Positions 27,134 through 43,112 are shown, numbered from the stretch's first letter. The stretch: 64,000 nucleotides of DNA from Dipetalonema caudispina (GCA_013365325.1 JABVXV010000039.1:124001-188000); one strand, 5' to 3'. The notes: generated by a model not told the origin, from the sequence alone. Numbers and translations are program-made.

Positions 27134-28933
27134 TTTGAAATGTTGAAAGTGATGAATGAAACGAAGACAGGACTTGTTTTGAAATTATTGAATAGAATGA
27201 ATGAGAGATAGGCGTATGTTAATGTGTTGTTAAATTTTTTTGAAAAAAAATTACATTTATAATTTTCTAAAATACTCCATGATTACTTCAAAAGTTTGAA
27301 AAAAAAAAAAATAGAAACTATAATGAAATAAATGATGATCAAGTTATTTTGTAGTAAACATCATACTAAATCAATATGTTATCAATTGATCTGATATCAT
27401 TTATCAATTTTGAAACGATTACAATATCATTATGTCTTATACATGTTACGTTATAATTATTTATTCGAAATTAATTTTTTACATTGTGAACAAAGTTTCA
27501 CTTAATGTGCAAAAGTTTTTTAATCTAAAAAATTGTATATTTTGAAACGTCTGTCAAAATTATGTTTTCATATGTTTTGTTTCAATTGAATCATAAATTT
27601 TTTAAAAAAAAATTTTTTTTTCGTCAGTAAATTTCAATTTGAGAGATAATTTAAACAGACTTAAATACCGTGATCAATTCATCTAACGATTTAAGTTACT
27701 CAGGGTGTAATTTTGATATCAGGAAGCGTTTTTACGTGAAGTAATCCTTATAGATAATAATTTTCAACTTATTAATTAAATGTCGTGATGGTTTGTGAAA
27801 TTATCTCATTCTTTGAAATTTAAAATTATAATCAATGATAGTTTTATCGATGCAGTGCAACAATTTATTGAAGAATTATCAGTATCATCGTCAACTTTAA
27901 AATATTTTTGCAAAATGTAGGAAATTTTTATTGCAAGAAAAAATTACCAAGCAAATGTATTTCTTTCTTTCCTTTTTTATTTCGGAGAGTAACAAAACAA
28001 ATTAAATTCTTCCATTTTTATAATTTAAAAAACATAAATCTTTTCGCAACAACAACAATTTAGATGAAAACTTATATGTTTTAAGAATTTAACTGTTTTT
28101 TTTTTCTTTTTTACAAATTTGAAATTTTCTGTGATTTGAAAAGTAAAAAATTCCTTCTTAAAATTGCATATTTTCAATTGTTATTTTTAGCTTAATTAAG
28201 CTGTGATGAAATTTTATTTTCAAGCGATTGTCTCACTCATTCATTTTTGTCTTACACATTGATGTGAAAAGTAAATAATTAACTTTTAAAGGTTTAATTT
28301 CAAATTTTAATTTCAATCTCAACCTTTTTAGTTTCAAAATGTTTCGTAATTCAAAGTTTCTTTTTTTTTCTTTTACACCACAAATCTAAACAATCGTTCC
28401 AATTTGTTGAAATAATGAAATATTCGAGTTAAATTTAAGCGCTTTTTTATTAAAGAAAAAAAAAACGATATATAATTTACAGTTTACCTATTATTAACAT
28501 CAATTCATAACAACAAACTTCATTTGTTGTACGAATTTTTTCCTTCATTCATTTGCATCGAAAAGGAAAATTAATCAAACAAAGAAATTGATAAGTGGAA
28601 TTTTACCAAATTGATAATTTTTGATAGTCATTGCTTATCGATTTTGTTCAGAACTATCATAAATGTATATATTATAAAGAAGCAAACTTGTCTATTTTCA
28701 ATGAATCTATAACATTAATAGTTATACTTCGTTATCAGTTATCAAGGAGTAGTGATAGTTGCAGTAGATGAGTCGCTTTTCGTTTTCGTTATCATAGGTG
28801 ACATTTATCAGTCTTCATTTCAGTCGTCTAAATACGATCATTTGCCGTTATTTGGGGGTTTTATTTACGAAAAAAAAAAAAAATTTTTTTTGGAATTAAA
28901 ATTACTACTACGAATTGCAATTCAATTTAATTC
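27134..28933. other. Divergent intergenic region TauE-like / Rab32-like
   Basis: About 1.8 kb between two start codons pointing away from each other. Very AT-rich with many A and T homopolymers. It should hold both promoters, but I cannot point to a defined element. An open frame at 28752-28937 runs into the Rab start region and is not coding-like. Confidence 0.55.
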
Positions 28934-30963
28934 ATGAATTCATCTCAGGTAAGCAACAATGGTAATAATATTTTTTTTTTTTTTTTTGAACAAAATTTAT
29001 AATAGTTCAAAAATCTGAGTAAGAATTTCGAAAATTTTCATTTGTATAACTAAATTTGGCGTTAATGAAATGTAATTTGTTGAGATGAATTTTTAAAAGT
29101 AAAATTTGATTTCTTTTTACCAAAACTATTTTCTATTGAAATTCATTTTGTGATGCTGTAAATGTATTCCGATAAAATATATCAAATTTTCATTTTAATA
29201 AAAGCAAGCATTACATCGTTCGTAAGAATTTCCGGGTCATTTCTTCTTCAGAAAATACATATAAATTAGGGGTATTGTTAAGGAATAAAAAGAAAGGAAA
29301 AAAAAATACCGGATCTTAGGGAAAAAAAAAAATCCAGTTTTCAGCCATCTACATCATCAAATGGATATGTAACTTCATCTAAGGATCAATTTTTGTTTAA
29401 AATTTTAATTATTGGCGATGTTGGCACGGGAAAATCATCAATTGTACAACGTTATGCCCATAATTTATTTACACAGCATTATAAGGCTACAGTTTGTTTT
29501 ATTTTTTTAAAAAAAAAAATAAAAATGCAAAAGTTAACAAAATTTTTCATTTATCTATTATGAAATTTGAACTTTTATACTTAAAATAATTATTGCTTTT
29601 AATCTGTTAATTGCAATAATTTATCGGGAAAGTTGTCTTGGTAAACCTTTAAGAAAAAAAAAAAAATACTTTTCTCTTTGAAATTAAGAAAAATTTGAAA
29701 ATGAAACTTTTAGAATTTTAGGTTGGTGTTGATTTTGCAACAAGAAATTTGCAATGGAATGATGGGACAACATTACGATTGCAACTATGGGACATTTCAG
29801 GTAAATGATATAGATAGAGTTCCAATTGTGAAAATCTCTAAAAAAAAAAAAAAAAATATTTTTTTCTCGTGTTTACTAAAATTAATTTAAACCATCAAAA
29901 ATAAATTCCTTTTTTTTTTTTTTGCTAATTTCAATTACTAATATGCAAACTTTATTAAAGAAATGTTCCTTTTAAATAATATTCAAATGTAACAATATAC
30001 TTTTATTTAGGTCAAGATCGATTTAGTAATATGACACGGGTGTACTATAAAGATGCTCATGGTGCACTCATAGTATTCGATTGTACTCGTCAAAATACCT
30101 ATGATGGAGCATTACGCTGGAAAACTGATCTGGATAGTAAAATTACTCTTGCCACTGAAAAACCATTACCTTCGATACTTGTTGCTAATAAAGTATTGTA
30201 TCTTTCATCTTAAATGATGATCATGTACTAGTTGAGAGAGAAATTTTCATTACATCAATTATATGACGGTGAAATTGTAACAACAAGGGTTTTTTAAGGC
30301 TTATATTTTCAGGCTAAAGTTTGAAAATTATTTCTTACAAGAAAAAAATCTTCATTTTTTTAAAAAAGTTTTATTCAATAACAGATGCATGCAACAATAA
30401 GTGATTTTCTGATTATTTTATTGATAAACTACTTTGCGGAAAAAATCTTTTGGTATGGGATGTACTTAAATTGTAAGTATTGGGTTTTATAGAGTTAGCA
30501 CGTTGAATACTATGTACTCGTTAGCTTATCCATTTGTAAAAATATGTTCTGATTGTTCCTAAATGATAACTAAAACTTTTTTTCTTTCAGGCTGATCTTG
30601 ATAACAAAATAACAAATGAAAAGTTGGAGGAATATTGTGAAAAAGGAGGCTTCCTGAATGTTTTAAAAACATCAGCGAAAGCTAACTATGGTATTGAAGA
30701 TGCATTTGGCTTACTAGTAGAACAGGTATAATTGAATTCAAACTTCTTTCTTGTTAAAATTTCTTAAAAAAATCTAACATTCACAGTACTAAAATTGAAT
30801 AGGAGTTTTTTGAACTTATTTACAGATCCTTGAAATAAGGAAGAATGGCCAATATGTAATGCCATATTCTGAGGATGATCAGACAATCAAAAAGCTACAT
30901 CAACATGCATCGGAAAGAAGAACAAGAAAGTTTGGCTTTAAGTGGCGATCATGCTGTAACTAA
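28934..30963 (+). CDS. glo-1: Rab32/38-subfamily small GTPase (GLO-1-like)
   Basis: Six exons in phase (28934-28948, 29345-29491, 29722-29800, 30011-30192, 30591-30725, 30826-30963) give 231 aa. P-loop GDVGTGKS, switch region HYKATVGVDF, G3 motif WDISGQDRFSNMTRVYYKDA, G4 NKAD split across the intron after 30192, and G5 TSAK are all present. The C-terminus ends SCCN, a double-cysteine geranylgeranylation signal. The wording around RVYYKDAHGALIVFD and WKTDLDSKI is that of the Rab32/38/29 group, not of other Rabs. In C. elegans the member is GLO-1, needed for gut-granule (lysosome-related organelle) formation; that role is inferred. Ser replaces the usual Ala in the G3 motif. The first exon has only five codons (MNSSQ), chosen because it gives an ATG and a phase-0 donor. 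Confidence 0.9.
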
Positions 30964-31279
30964 TGTACTGTATCACGAATTTCATAGTGATTCTAACAAA
31001 CCATTTTGAAAGAAAAGTAATCCAAAAAAAAATCTGCTACTTGTCATGCATTCTCGTAATAAAAGTTCGAAAACCCCACAAATTTCAAAGAAAGTTTTGT
31101 GAGATTTTACTCCATATAACCATTTTATCGCACATAATCACCATCTGATGAACCGATCAATCCGCAGTCTCTTAACTTCTCTTCTGTCGCTGTCCTTGCA
31201 CTAAAAATTTATTTGTAATTTTTGTCTCAGATAAAGAAAATCAATAACATCGGCTTTGCCAGCTAACTAATCTACATCA
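30964..31279. other. Convergent 3' ends, Rab32-like / YRDC
   Basis: 316 bp between two stop codons facing each other. It must hold both 3'UTRs; AATAAA-like hexamers are present on both strands but I cannot assign one. No gene seen. Confidence 0.6.
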
Positions 31280-32714
31280 TCAATTTATTAAAACATACCA
31301 TCCATCTCGGATTATACTATAAGTACCAGCAATACTCAGATTTACCACTGTACTACCTTCGTGATTCACTTTGCCATTTGGACCCAATACTGCGCCATCA
31401 TCTATTATTAGATCCAATTCTGGCCACAAATCTTTGAAATCCTATAAATTGTCTTCGTATGATAGATGAAAAATATGCTAACATGGTAGTCCTTAACATT
31501 TCAAATCTTCTAAGAAAAGAAAAAAAAACCTAAATGTCGAAGATTTTGACATTGAACTTCTTACTTTGTATTAAATTCTTTTGGAGAGTAAGTTTGAAAT
31601 CAATTTAGCAATGTGACGAAGAAACAGAAAAAAAAAAAATTAATAGAAAGACACTGTCAATTGGACACTGCATGTTTAAATTAGCACTTCTCTTTGAAGA
31701 AAATTTCAACTAATTAAGTAAGTCTAACCACAATATATTCTATACTTACTTCAATGCATGCTGGATTATTCTGATCATTAGAAATGTTAGCACTGGTTTG
31801 TGCAAGCGGAACATCATTTAAGCGAGTCATCAATGAGCGAACAAAATCATGATCAGGAATTCGAATACCAACTGTTCTATGTTCCGGGTTAAAAGTGTTT
31901 GGAAGGTAATTAGAACGTTCAAAGATTAACGTCACCGGTCCTGGTAACAATGTCCTTAGTTGGCTATTTTCAATTGTTTGATGACACCATCTAGTAATAA
32001 AATTACAAGTTAATAATTCTCTCTCATTAATTCATTATCAAGTAATTATCATGGATCAGATCGATAACATTTATCAAATTAACATTTATTTTTACCACTC
32101 ATAATCGTTCTTCAAGGGCATAGTTTACAAATAATAATTCTTTTTTTACAAATAATAATAATTCTTTACAAATAATACAAACAATAATTTTATATATCAC
32201 TCATTACTAACATTTATTATGAATCATAAAGAGGCTAAACAAAGTGACAAACCTTTGAACTTCTCGAACATTACTAACAAATAGACCAAGAGGTTTTAAA
32301 CGACTGCGACGCTTCAACTTATAAAGTTTATCAGCATTTGACACTGTTGTAACCACGCCATATAATGTATCCGTCGGTAATGCAACTATACCACCTGCTT
32401 CAAATATTTGCAAACAACGACAAATCGCGGCACTATAGGCTATAAACAAATACATGTGTATTTTTTAGCAACTCACTGAAGCAATAGCTAAGCTATCATT
32501 ACCTAATTATCTATCAACAATGACAGAAATTCTTTTTTGTTAGACTTATAGAACGATACTTTTGCGACGAATTCGCTGAAGTAATGTTATTGAAGCTTTA
32601 ATGGTAATGTATTATGCATTTACTAATAATCTAAACTAAAGAAACAGTAAAAAGAAACTAACTTGATTCAGATAGTTTTATTATCTTCTCCATTTCATTT
32701 GTTGAACCAGTCAT
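31280..32714 (-). CDS. YRDC: YRDC/Sua5 threonylcarbamoyl-AMP synthase
   Basis: Four exons in phase (32714-32663, 32439-32253, 31990-31750, 31441-31280) give 213 aa. The order of YrdC-domain motifs is complete: GGIVALPTDTLYGV, then KLKRRSRLKPLGLFV, LLPGPVTLIFERSN, TVGIRIPDHDFVRSL, PLAQTSANIS and GSTVVNLS. Lys/Arg of the KRR stretch and the Thr/Ser of the TSANIS motif are the expected substrate-binding residues. The enzyme makes threonylcarbamoyl-AMP from threonine, bicarbonate and ATP, the first step of the t6A37 modification of ANN-decoding tRNAs. The length is that of a YRDC-type protein without the extra Sua5 domain. I see no clear mitochondrial presequence in the first 20 residues, which are mildly acidic. 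Confidence 0.93.
32124..32186. repeat. Short tandem repeat in YRDC intron
   Basis: Three imperfect units of about 20 bp built on TTTACAAATAATAATTC. It lies in the intron 31991-32252. Confidence 0.6.
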
Positions 32715-33519
32715 TGTTGACGATATGAAAACATCAATCAGATTTACTCATTTGCCCCATTTCTTTGATAAAAGCAAAAATTATAAAATTTAATACAATA
32801 TTTTTTCGGAATATAATGAACTATTCGTCAGAGTTAATAAAAGTGCCACTTATTTGCATCGAATAAAAGCAACCTAACAAATTTTCAAATCACTTCAAGT
32901 TCACAATAAATTCCCTTAAATATTCATGTGTTCGTGTTTCACTCAATATTGTAATTTCATAGTGTAAGAAGTAATACTTCGAACAATCTACTGTATAGGA
33001 TAACTATATCTATAAAGAAACTTTTATTAAAAAATAGTATATTGTGACATCACAAATGAAGGTGAAGTTTCGGATAAAATATTATTTAATTCAAAAACAA
33101 AATTTCTTTGAAAATTTGAAATTAGAGTGAAAGCTCTTACTGCAAACATTGACCAAATGATAATGCTAACAGAAAAAAAAATGAATTTATTAGAATAAAA
33201 GGTGACAGGAATGCTGGAAAATGTTACAATAGCAGAAATATAAAGAAAAAAAGTGGAAAACTGAAAAAAGTGTATGACCAAAACATGTAACAAGAAGAAA
33301 AGAGAATATATATAAGTCAATTAAAGAGTTATAATGAACTGAAAAGTTCTAAGCATCGGTTTCATTCCTAAAAGCCGATGAATCTCTAATTGATCCTCTA
33401 ACAGCCCCAATAAAACAAAACCACCGCTGTTTACACACTAGTAAAAATATTTGAAACAAAATAATACAAATCTGATCCTATCATGCCATACTGAAAATAA
33501 GTATTTTCCTTTCACAGGT
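32715..33519. other. Intergenic spacer YRDC / Arg-Ser-rich gene
   Basis: Upstream of the YRDC start and downstream of the next gene's stop, both genes on the minus strand. I see no coding exon; the minus-strand open frame at 33027-33320 is hydrophobic, Phe-rich and looks like a translated T-rich stretch. Confidence 0.5.
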
Positions 33520-36500
33520 TTATCTTCTACGTCTTCTCATAACGCGCATAATAGGCGACGAACGACGTAAACTTCTTTCACCTCTACTTTCTCTGTGATA
33601 GTTGTGACCTGTCTGAAAATTCCACAGGATTAGGAATGCTGAAACACGCTATCATCCTTAAAAATCATACTAAGCGAAAGATTTAAAGTAGTTTTGTAAC
33701 AGATTAGGCAGTGATTTTCAATTATCACTTAGCTATTATAAGCTTCAATAAATTCGATTCTCTATTTTATTCACAAACAATATCTAGTTAAATCATGAAC
33801 CTCGTATGCCAAGTAGTTTCTTCGAGATCGTTTTTGTAGATGACTTACTCCAGTGCCACTAAAACCTCGAGATTTCATATGTACTTGTCGCTCTCCAACG
33901 TCCGTGTCTGGAATGAAAAAACTTTTCAGAAAACAAAGCGTGTCCTGGCAGAAAAACTAGGATAACTTGTAGCTTCCGGAAAACTACGTTTATAGAAAAT
34001 ACTTCTGTTGAGAGTTTTCCTTTTCGTGGAGGTATTTTGCTTTTAGAGATAAGTGATTCAATATAATATTTTGTTGAATCTAGCAGTATATCTGCCTGCA
34101 AAAGAATGAAATATGAGCCGTTAAACAAGGTAACAGAATAATGTTTAAAAGAAAGAGCAGGATGAAGGAGGTAAATAAGTGAATAAATTGGAAGTGGGAT
34201 GATTATCGGAATGAATCTTTGTAAAGATGACAACCTATATATGATTTTCAACGGCATGTTGTAACATAATCTTAAATAATACAACGATAACTATACAAAA
34301 AAGGGATGAAAACGACGTATAGATGAAGGATAAATGAGAAAATCCAAAAATACAAGATTAATTAGCTGACAGGAAGTTTTAGATTAGTTTTTTGTTCTGG
34401 GAATTTGTTAAATACATGAAACACTGCAAACATATGTTTACATTCTTTACAAATGATGAATCATTAAGAAATAGTCTGTTTTCCGACAACTTCAGTACTA
34501 ACCGCAATCTTTCCCTAAGCTATGACTTCTTGACCGAGATATTCGACGACGGTCATGATAGTGTGACCTTCGCTTTTCCGATCCTGAAAGCATTCGATCA
34601 TGTTCCCTGGCACTCCTCTTCTCGAACTCAGCGTTTTCTTTATATGGAGTTGGATAATCACTTCGAGAACCACAACCTGCTGTGGAAAATATTTATTAGA
34701 TGAAGTTTAGACAAAATTGTTTAGTGCGGTGCATTTAATGAAAATCAGTCTGCAGCATAATAAATGATAAGTATCAAATCAAATTCGCAATAAAAAATAT
34801 GAATTATAAAACCTATAATATAAATAAAATCAGATTTAAACAGAATGATCTAATGGAAATTACTTTATGATAAAACATACGAAGGTCGGGATTTTTGGAC
34901 ATATCTCGGGAACTCGTAGGCATTTCACTGGAATCAGAATACATTGCCAAGGGCTTGTCACGCCAATTCTGCGGTACACCGACAGGTAAAGAATTCTGCA
35001 TAACTGACAGTTCACGTCCATGTACTGTAGTAGCACTCCGTAGTGCAGATTGAGTGTTCTGCTGAGAAAAACTGCATGGTGGAGTGTAATCAGAAATCCG
35101 ACGATCAGTAACGAAATTCGGCGGCCTATCTTCTGGAAAACTACGTTCTGCGATATAAATAGCCTGACACATCGTAGTATGAACAATTCCGCCTAAATTC
35201 TATTTTGTTTGGAAAAAAATTTAACCATTTTAATAAATCAATGCAATTTTGAATCACGAAATATCATTAGTTAGATCTTTTTTATAAATTTACCAGCAAC
35301 TGGCACATCTGGTTTCGTCGTGATTGTGATTAATAATTCTTGAAGAAGTTCACGAGCTCGAGCAACTTGTGCCGGGCTTAAACTGTTATCGTTGGCGATC
35401 CACGTCTGTGCATCTAAATTTCGAATTTTAAATCTATGCAGAGCATAGCGATATACAGAAACTTCATCGGAAATTGACCCGAACATCTCGTGTTGGAATA
35501 GAAGGCATAAAAATAAATGTTCAAGAATGTTGCAGCTATTTTTGGCATTTTAAGAAAACCAAATCAGTGATGGTATTTCTTAGTTAACTAGGAAATAGTG
35601 CGCGAGAACATTAGACTGAGATTTCGGTCGGACCCATATCACACAGAAAAAATATGGTAGGAATGAATTAAATGACTGCCTCAAAATTACGATGTTCCTC
35701 GGTGTCAATCAATCCTTGCAGCATTAGAACAGCAAAAAAGAAAAAAGTATTTGACATAAAAACAAACTCTGTATGCTATCTGCGTTGAGCATTGATTGTC
35801 CTCCCAACAAATCTTCTATACGCCAATTTGCCAAGCCTAAACTATAAAACTAATCACTGTTTTACAGAATAAAGATTACGGTTAAAACAAGTAGTATTTG
35901 TGACGAAATGTTTATGTCAAACAATAGTTACCGGACCTTTTTGGAAACACAGAATAACACCACTTTAAATTTTTAAAAATTTCATATGAGTGAAAATCCT
36001 AAAAAGTAATTATGCTAAAGAGAGTATAAATCTGAAACAAAACAAAATAGTTAGGAAAAAAATCACTATTGCTAATTTTTCCTTCGGTAGCAAACTGAGA
36101 TTCGGTTTGCATATAATAATTTTGCATCCGTCCACTACCATATTCTGGTGATTGTATTCGATTGGAATTACGATTAACTTCATCATGTAAACGAATTTCT
36201 TCACTTCTGGCTCTCTCCAGAGCAATTAATCGATCACGTCCCCGATAATGCTTTGCTAATTCATGTCCCCTTAAAATAATACTGCTATAAGAAAGTGTTT
36301 TAACCAAAGTCAAAGAAAAAAAAAAAAAAAGAACACATTAATAATCGTTTTCACAACAAAAAATCAACCATAATAATCGCCAGTAATTCTTTCATTCCTT
36401 GACTTCTTTATATCAATAATTTCCTCATATAGTTTCAATCTCATATAGGTTATTGATCAGTTTTGATGAGATACATATTCTCTCTTGATTTTGTTTATCA

Positions 36501-39500
36501 GTTTGGATTTGTTGAAGGAATATTCTGCATGTATAACTAGATTAAAATTCCAATTCATACCACTAAGTTCCTTTTCAAATTTCGTTTTAATAAGCCAATG
36601 TCCGATTCATCCTGCTTATCTTAATCTGAATTGCTTACATACAAATACCATTTCCATTCATTTCAGGATAACCATATTTGAATATGCAACAGATTTATCA
36701 TAGGTAATCCCTACATTCACAGAATCCAAAACGTCATATTCAATTTAATCGATCACAATATTAATTGTTTCCACAAAACAAAGTTGACATTTTTCAACGT
36801 CAGCAGCTAAGTGAAGTCATTATTCAACTTTTCCATTTCCTATATGATTTGTTGTCTTGCGTTCGATAAAATCTTTGTAAACGATCACGTGGCTGCTATC
36901 GGAGACCATCAAATGTATAACAAAATTTCTTGAAATCATTTATTGCGATGGTACGATTCGGTGTGTTGCAATCATAAAAATTCATGATGAAATTATTCGT
37001 TGCAATAGCCCAGTTTATTTTTCACTTGATTAGCATTCTCAGAACACTAAGCCATCCATAAGAATCGTGCGCAATAGTCTCAAAATACTTCTAATTGGAT
37101 TCCTTTGGATTCCCTGCACGTTAGTTCCGCATCTTAATATGAATATTTCCGCACAAAGCACAACAAACACATATATCACTTCGGGATTTATGTACTTTGT
37201 TCATAAATGTGAGGTTGATCACGATAGTTTCCGGTTACTGCGCATCATAGTTTATAATTAGGTAAAATCAAACATCAGTCCAACAATTTTTGAGATCGTA
37301 GTGACTGCAGATGAACGTAGAGCAGATAACAAAGAGCCAATAAAGAATACTTCAAGATGATCTATTTAACGATCATCTTGAATAACTGACTTCATATTTC
37401 GTATCAATATTCGATGAACATGACTCCAACTTCTTTTTTAGTTCAAATACCAACGTTAAATTCAGCATGAATAATTAGCATCCAGAAATTCCAAAATCTT
37501 CGTATTTCATTCAAAATCCACTTGTTTTTAGCAAAATCATAATTTCAAAAAAAGGTTTGCCAATGAAGGATCTGCCTCTGGCTCACCGAAACCATCGCAC
37601 GAGGAAACGAAATGCTATTCGAAATGCAAAAATTATTCGATATGGATTTTCATCACATTCTTACCACAATTCACCTGGTTCTTCGTTCAGCAAAATGCTT
37701 CAGAATATGATAAACTATGTCATGGATGTGGACAACATAGCTCTAGGAAGCAGAAACTGAGCTTATCTCTGTATCAAACTATCAATATGGGAAATTATCA
37801 GCAGCACAAACTGAAGTGATTGCTTCGTAATTCAGCTAATCAAGCTTTTCTTTTTTCCATTATGAAAGATAATCACCAAATAGTATTAAAAGTCCTCACA
37901 ACTTCCAGACAATCATTAAAGATAACTGTTTCATTCTTTCACTGTCTTCTATTCGATGTCTTTCGTTCGGCTAATGGACAATGTACGGTTTTTATTCAAA
38001 AGTTTGCCAACTGCCGTCAAGATGAGTAGCAGTAATATAAGGCAAGAAATTTTAAAATGTAGTGATAACAATACTCAGCAGCTGCACTTACAGTTGTTTT
38101 GTATTAGATTATAGAAGAACAGTTTGTGTGACCACGACGAATAAGATGTCTGCTGCAGTCGTTAACTTAAGTCAGCAAAAGTCCTACCTTAAATTATCTT
38201 CCTAATATTGTCATGTTCCCAAAACATGTAGTAATTCTCAACCTAGGTACTCAGTTAGACTCCAAGAAATTAAAAGCACAAATAAAACAAGACCCGTTTG
38301 ACCATCTGATAACATGAATGTAGAAAACAGAAAACCAAACAGAAATCAAAGCAAAGTTGAACGTACAACATACAAATATTCGCGATTTTCCATCGGTCCA
38401 ATTCTAATTGATGTGGGTGAAATCCTGGTAGCCGATCTGTTTAACTCACTGTTGCTATTCAACCGTTCTCTCTGCCGATGTCTTTGACGTCCATTTGATG
38501 AACCACTTTCATTCATCTTCAATCCTTGTTTCAGTTTTACTTCAGTAAAAAATTTTTTTCTAAAGATTTTTAGACTTTTTGCTATTGATATCTCCGCATA
38601 GCGTAGTACAATATATAACAGATTTGAGATATTAAAAAATAAAATGCTGAAAAGTATTTCATTATTACACATGAAATAAAGCTGCTAAAGCAACCTTTTT
38701 AAGAGAATTAAGCCTTACTCAAGATGTTAGAATGATAAACAAATGTCAAACTATACATCTCCCCACTGCCACAGAACTTCAGCAGAAAAAACATGACTAT
38801 TTTTCATATCCAAAAGCGAAATCACATAAATTTCCATTTGCAAGTATGAATATTCCCTTACAATCTATACGCAACACATGCTCTTTCTTTGTTCAAAATT
38901 TTTCAGCTCTTCCCAATATATATTTCGATGCCTTTCATCTTCTGTACCATCAAATCATTCAAACTGCCCACTCCAATGATGCACAAATTTTCAAATTATA
39001 TGCCCATCACTTCTGATTTCTTCCTCTGACATGAATAAAAATTGTATACAATTGCATGATATACTGCCTGACTTCATCGACGTGTGTGCCAACAAGTTTC
39101 CAACAAAATACACTACAATCATTTGAAATGATAAAGTGCTCATTCTTGAAATTTTTGTAACGATCGTGATAATGGGACTTATGACAGCAGCAATGGAAAG
39201 TCCTGCACTAAGCTTGCTGAGTCAAACTGCTGAAACATCCAATTTGTACGTTTCTCAGCCGTTAAGAGGATGGCCATTGACAAGATTACTGCAATTCACG
39301 ATGAATTGGCAGTCGATGGTTTAGCAACGGAAATGTGTCCTCGCCACCAGGAAGACGTCTATTAGAACAGACGTCAGCAAAAGATACCATAAGAATCAAA
39401 ACCAAACAACAGTAGTTCAAAGATGAGAGACATCATGAGTCCAACACCTGATAATTGTCAAAAGATTTCCTGCAATACATCGTCGATGTCTAATTTCATT

Positions 39501-40206
39501 CCTCACGATCATCCTTAAAATTCTCCCTTTAGTTTTTCTCCTCGATCGATCAACAAGTGATGAAAAACTGATGCAAAATTACAATTGCTGGATACAAGAG
39601 ACAATACAATGATGCCACTATCCTGCGTATGGTTCCATACAAACTCTGAGTTGATTTCAAAATCATATCAAAATCCCATATGATGTAACGTTAGAATGAC
39701 ATGAACTTGTGAAGGTGAATGTCTCTCGTCAATCTGCATTGCTATTTACAATGATATTTCTCATGCTTTGAAGAAAGAAAATAAAACAAACACCACGACA
39801 AGGCAACACAGAAATATCTATCCCTTCTAAATAAACAAAACAATTTTCCATTCTTAACCAAGAAAAAATTCTCCTAATGAAATAAACAGCTATTTTTTTG
39901 AAATTGTTCAACTATGTGTTGATGATAACTTCATCTACCGTAAAATTGTCACGTCGTTCGGAACGATTCTGATAACCAAGCGTATTTTCTGCTGCATATT
40001 GGCTTCTTTCAACAGCAGGACTTAAACTATGATCACGCCAAACAGTTCGCCTTTCTAACATCGGCACCTATAAATGATACTAATAATTCAAAATGCAAAA
40101 AATGTTCGGAATTTATAAGAAATCAATAAACTTCACGTACCATACCACGTCTCGATCTTCTGCCACGTTCTATTTGTCGACGATACATTTGATTATCCAC
40201 CAAAGC
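33520..40206 (-). CDS. Unrecognised Arg/Ser-rich protein, possibly nuclear (exon joins partly unresolved)
   Basis: I do not recognise this gene. Supported exons, 5' to 3': 40206-40141 (ALVDNQMYRRQIERGRRSRR), 40067-39939, 38516-38374, 36284 to about 36096 or 36032 (HELAKHYRGRDRLIALERAR), 35535-35294 (hydrophobic LEHLFLCLLF then YALHRFKIRNLDAQTW), 35192-34881, 34679-34503 (HDRRRISRSRSHSLGKD), 34095-34003, 33907-33801, 33612-33520 ending RRSSPIMRVMRRRRR. Splices 40141/40067, 39939/38516, 38374/36284, 35294/35192 and 34881/34679 agree in phase. Those at about 36.0/35.5 kb, 34503/34095 and 34003/33907 do not, so exons are missing or one end belongs to another transcript. The SR dipeptides and Arg-rich tail resemble splicing or RNA-binding factors, but no RRM or other named domain is visible. 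The start codon lies upstream of 40206 and was not found. Confidence 0.6.
36290..38370 (-). other. Long intron of the Arg/Ser-rich gene
   Basis: The exon ending at 38374 (phase 2) joins cleanly to the exon starting at 36284, leaving about 2.1 kb of intron. Several plus-strand open frames of 60-72 codons lie here and in the next intron (38517-39938); none has family resemblance or splice context. A 9-bp perfect palindromic pair occurs near 37353-37378. Confidence 0.55.
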
Positions 40207-42526
<2,320 letters not shown>

Positions 42527-42888
42527 TAAATTTTTGCTGTTGTGGGTTGTCGTTTTGTACATTTCTGTTTTTGATAATTCTTGTGTCGAGATAAAATCAT
42601 TGTTCATGACGTAGATGATCTCATGACTCGGCTTCAAATGTTGAATATTGCAACATTCGAAGCAAACATTGACCTGGAAGAAGAAACGACGGCCTACGTC
42701 ATATTCAGTGTCATTTATATTAGGATAACACTGTCAGATTCATCGACACATATCGCATTATACAACGGTGCATTCATTGGATGGCCTTCGAGAGAATTTT
42801 TGTGCAATATGGTGAAATACTGTGCACAAATTCTCCGAATTTTTTTGTTAATCAACATTTTAATGCACTGAGTAAGGAGGTGTATGAA

Positions 42889-42945
42889 TGTATGTGTGTG
42901 TATGTGGGTATATCTGTGCTGTGTATGTGTGTGTGTGTATGTGTA
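42889..42945. repeat. Interrupted (TG)n/(TATG)n microsatellite
   Basis: Alternating TG units with TATG interruptions downstream of RSL24D1. Likely polymorphic in length. Confidence 0.8.
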
Positions 42946-43112
42946 CGTCATTGAGGATAGGTAGTGGATGGGTATAGTCAATTTTGATTTGTGTTCAGTT
43001 TAGTTCAACAGCGGGAGAGCTGTCATTTCGAAAAACCGCCTTAGTTGGTGTCCATTGATAGAGCAATAGCGATAGGTAAGATGGAGAGAAAGACAAGTAG
43101 CCGTGATCATCT

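Noticed and set aside
35271..35294. KFIKKI extension of the exon in the Arg/Ser-rich gene
   Set aside because: It lies beyond a GTAAAT donor; splicing to 35192 is in phase.
36485..39324. Plus-strand frames of 60-94 codons
   Set aside because: They lie in introns of the minus-strand Arg/Ser-rich gene and have no splice context or family resemblance.
42715..42981. Minus-strand frame with a Thr-His run
   Set aside because: It is the translated TG microsatellite.
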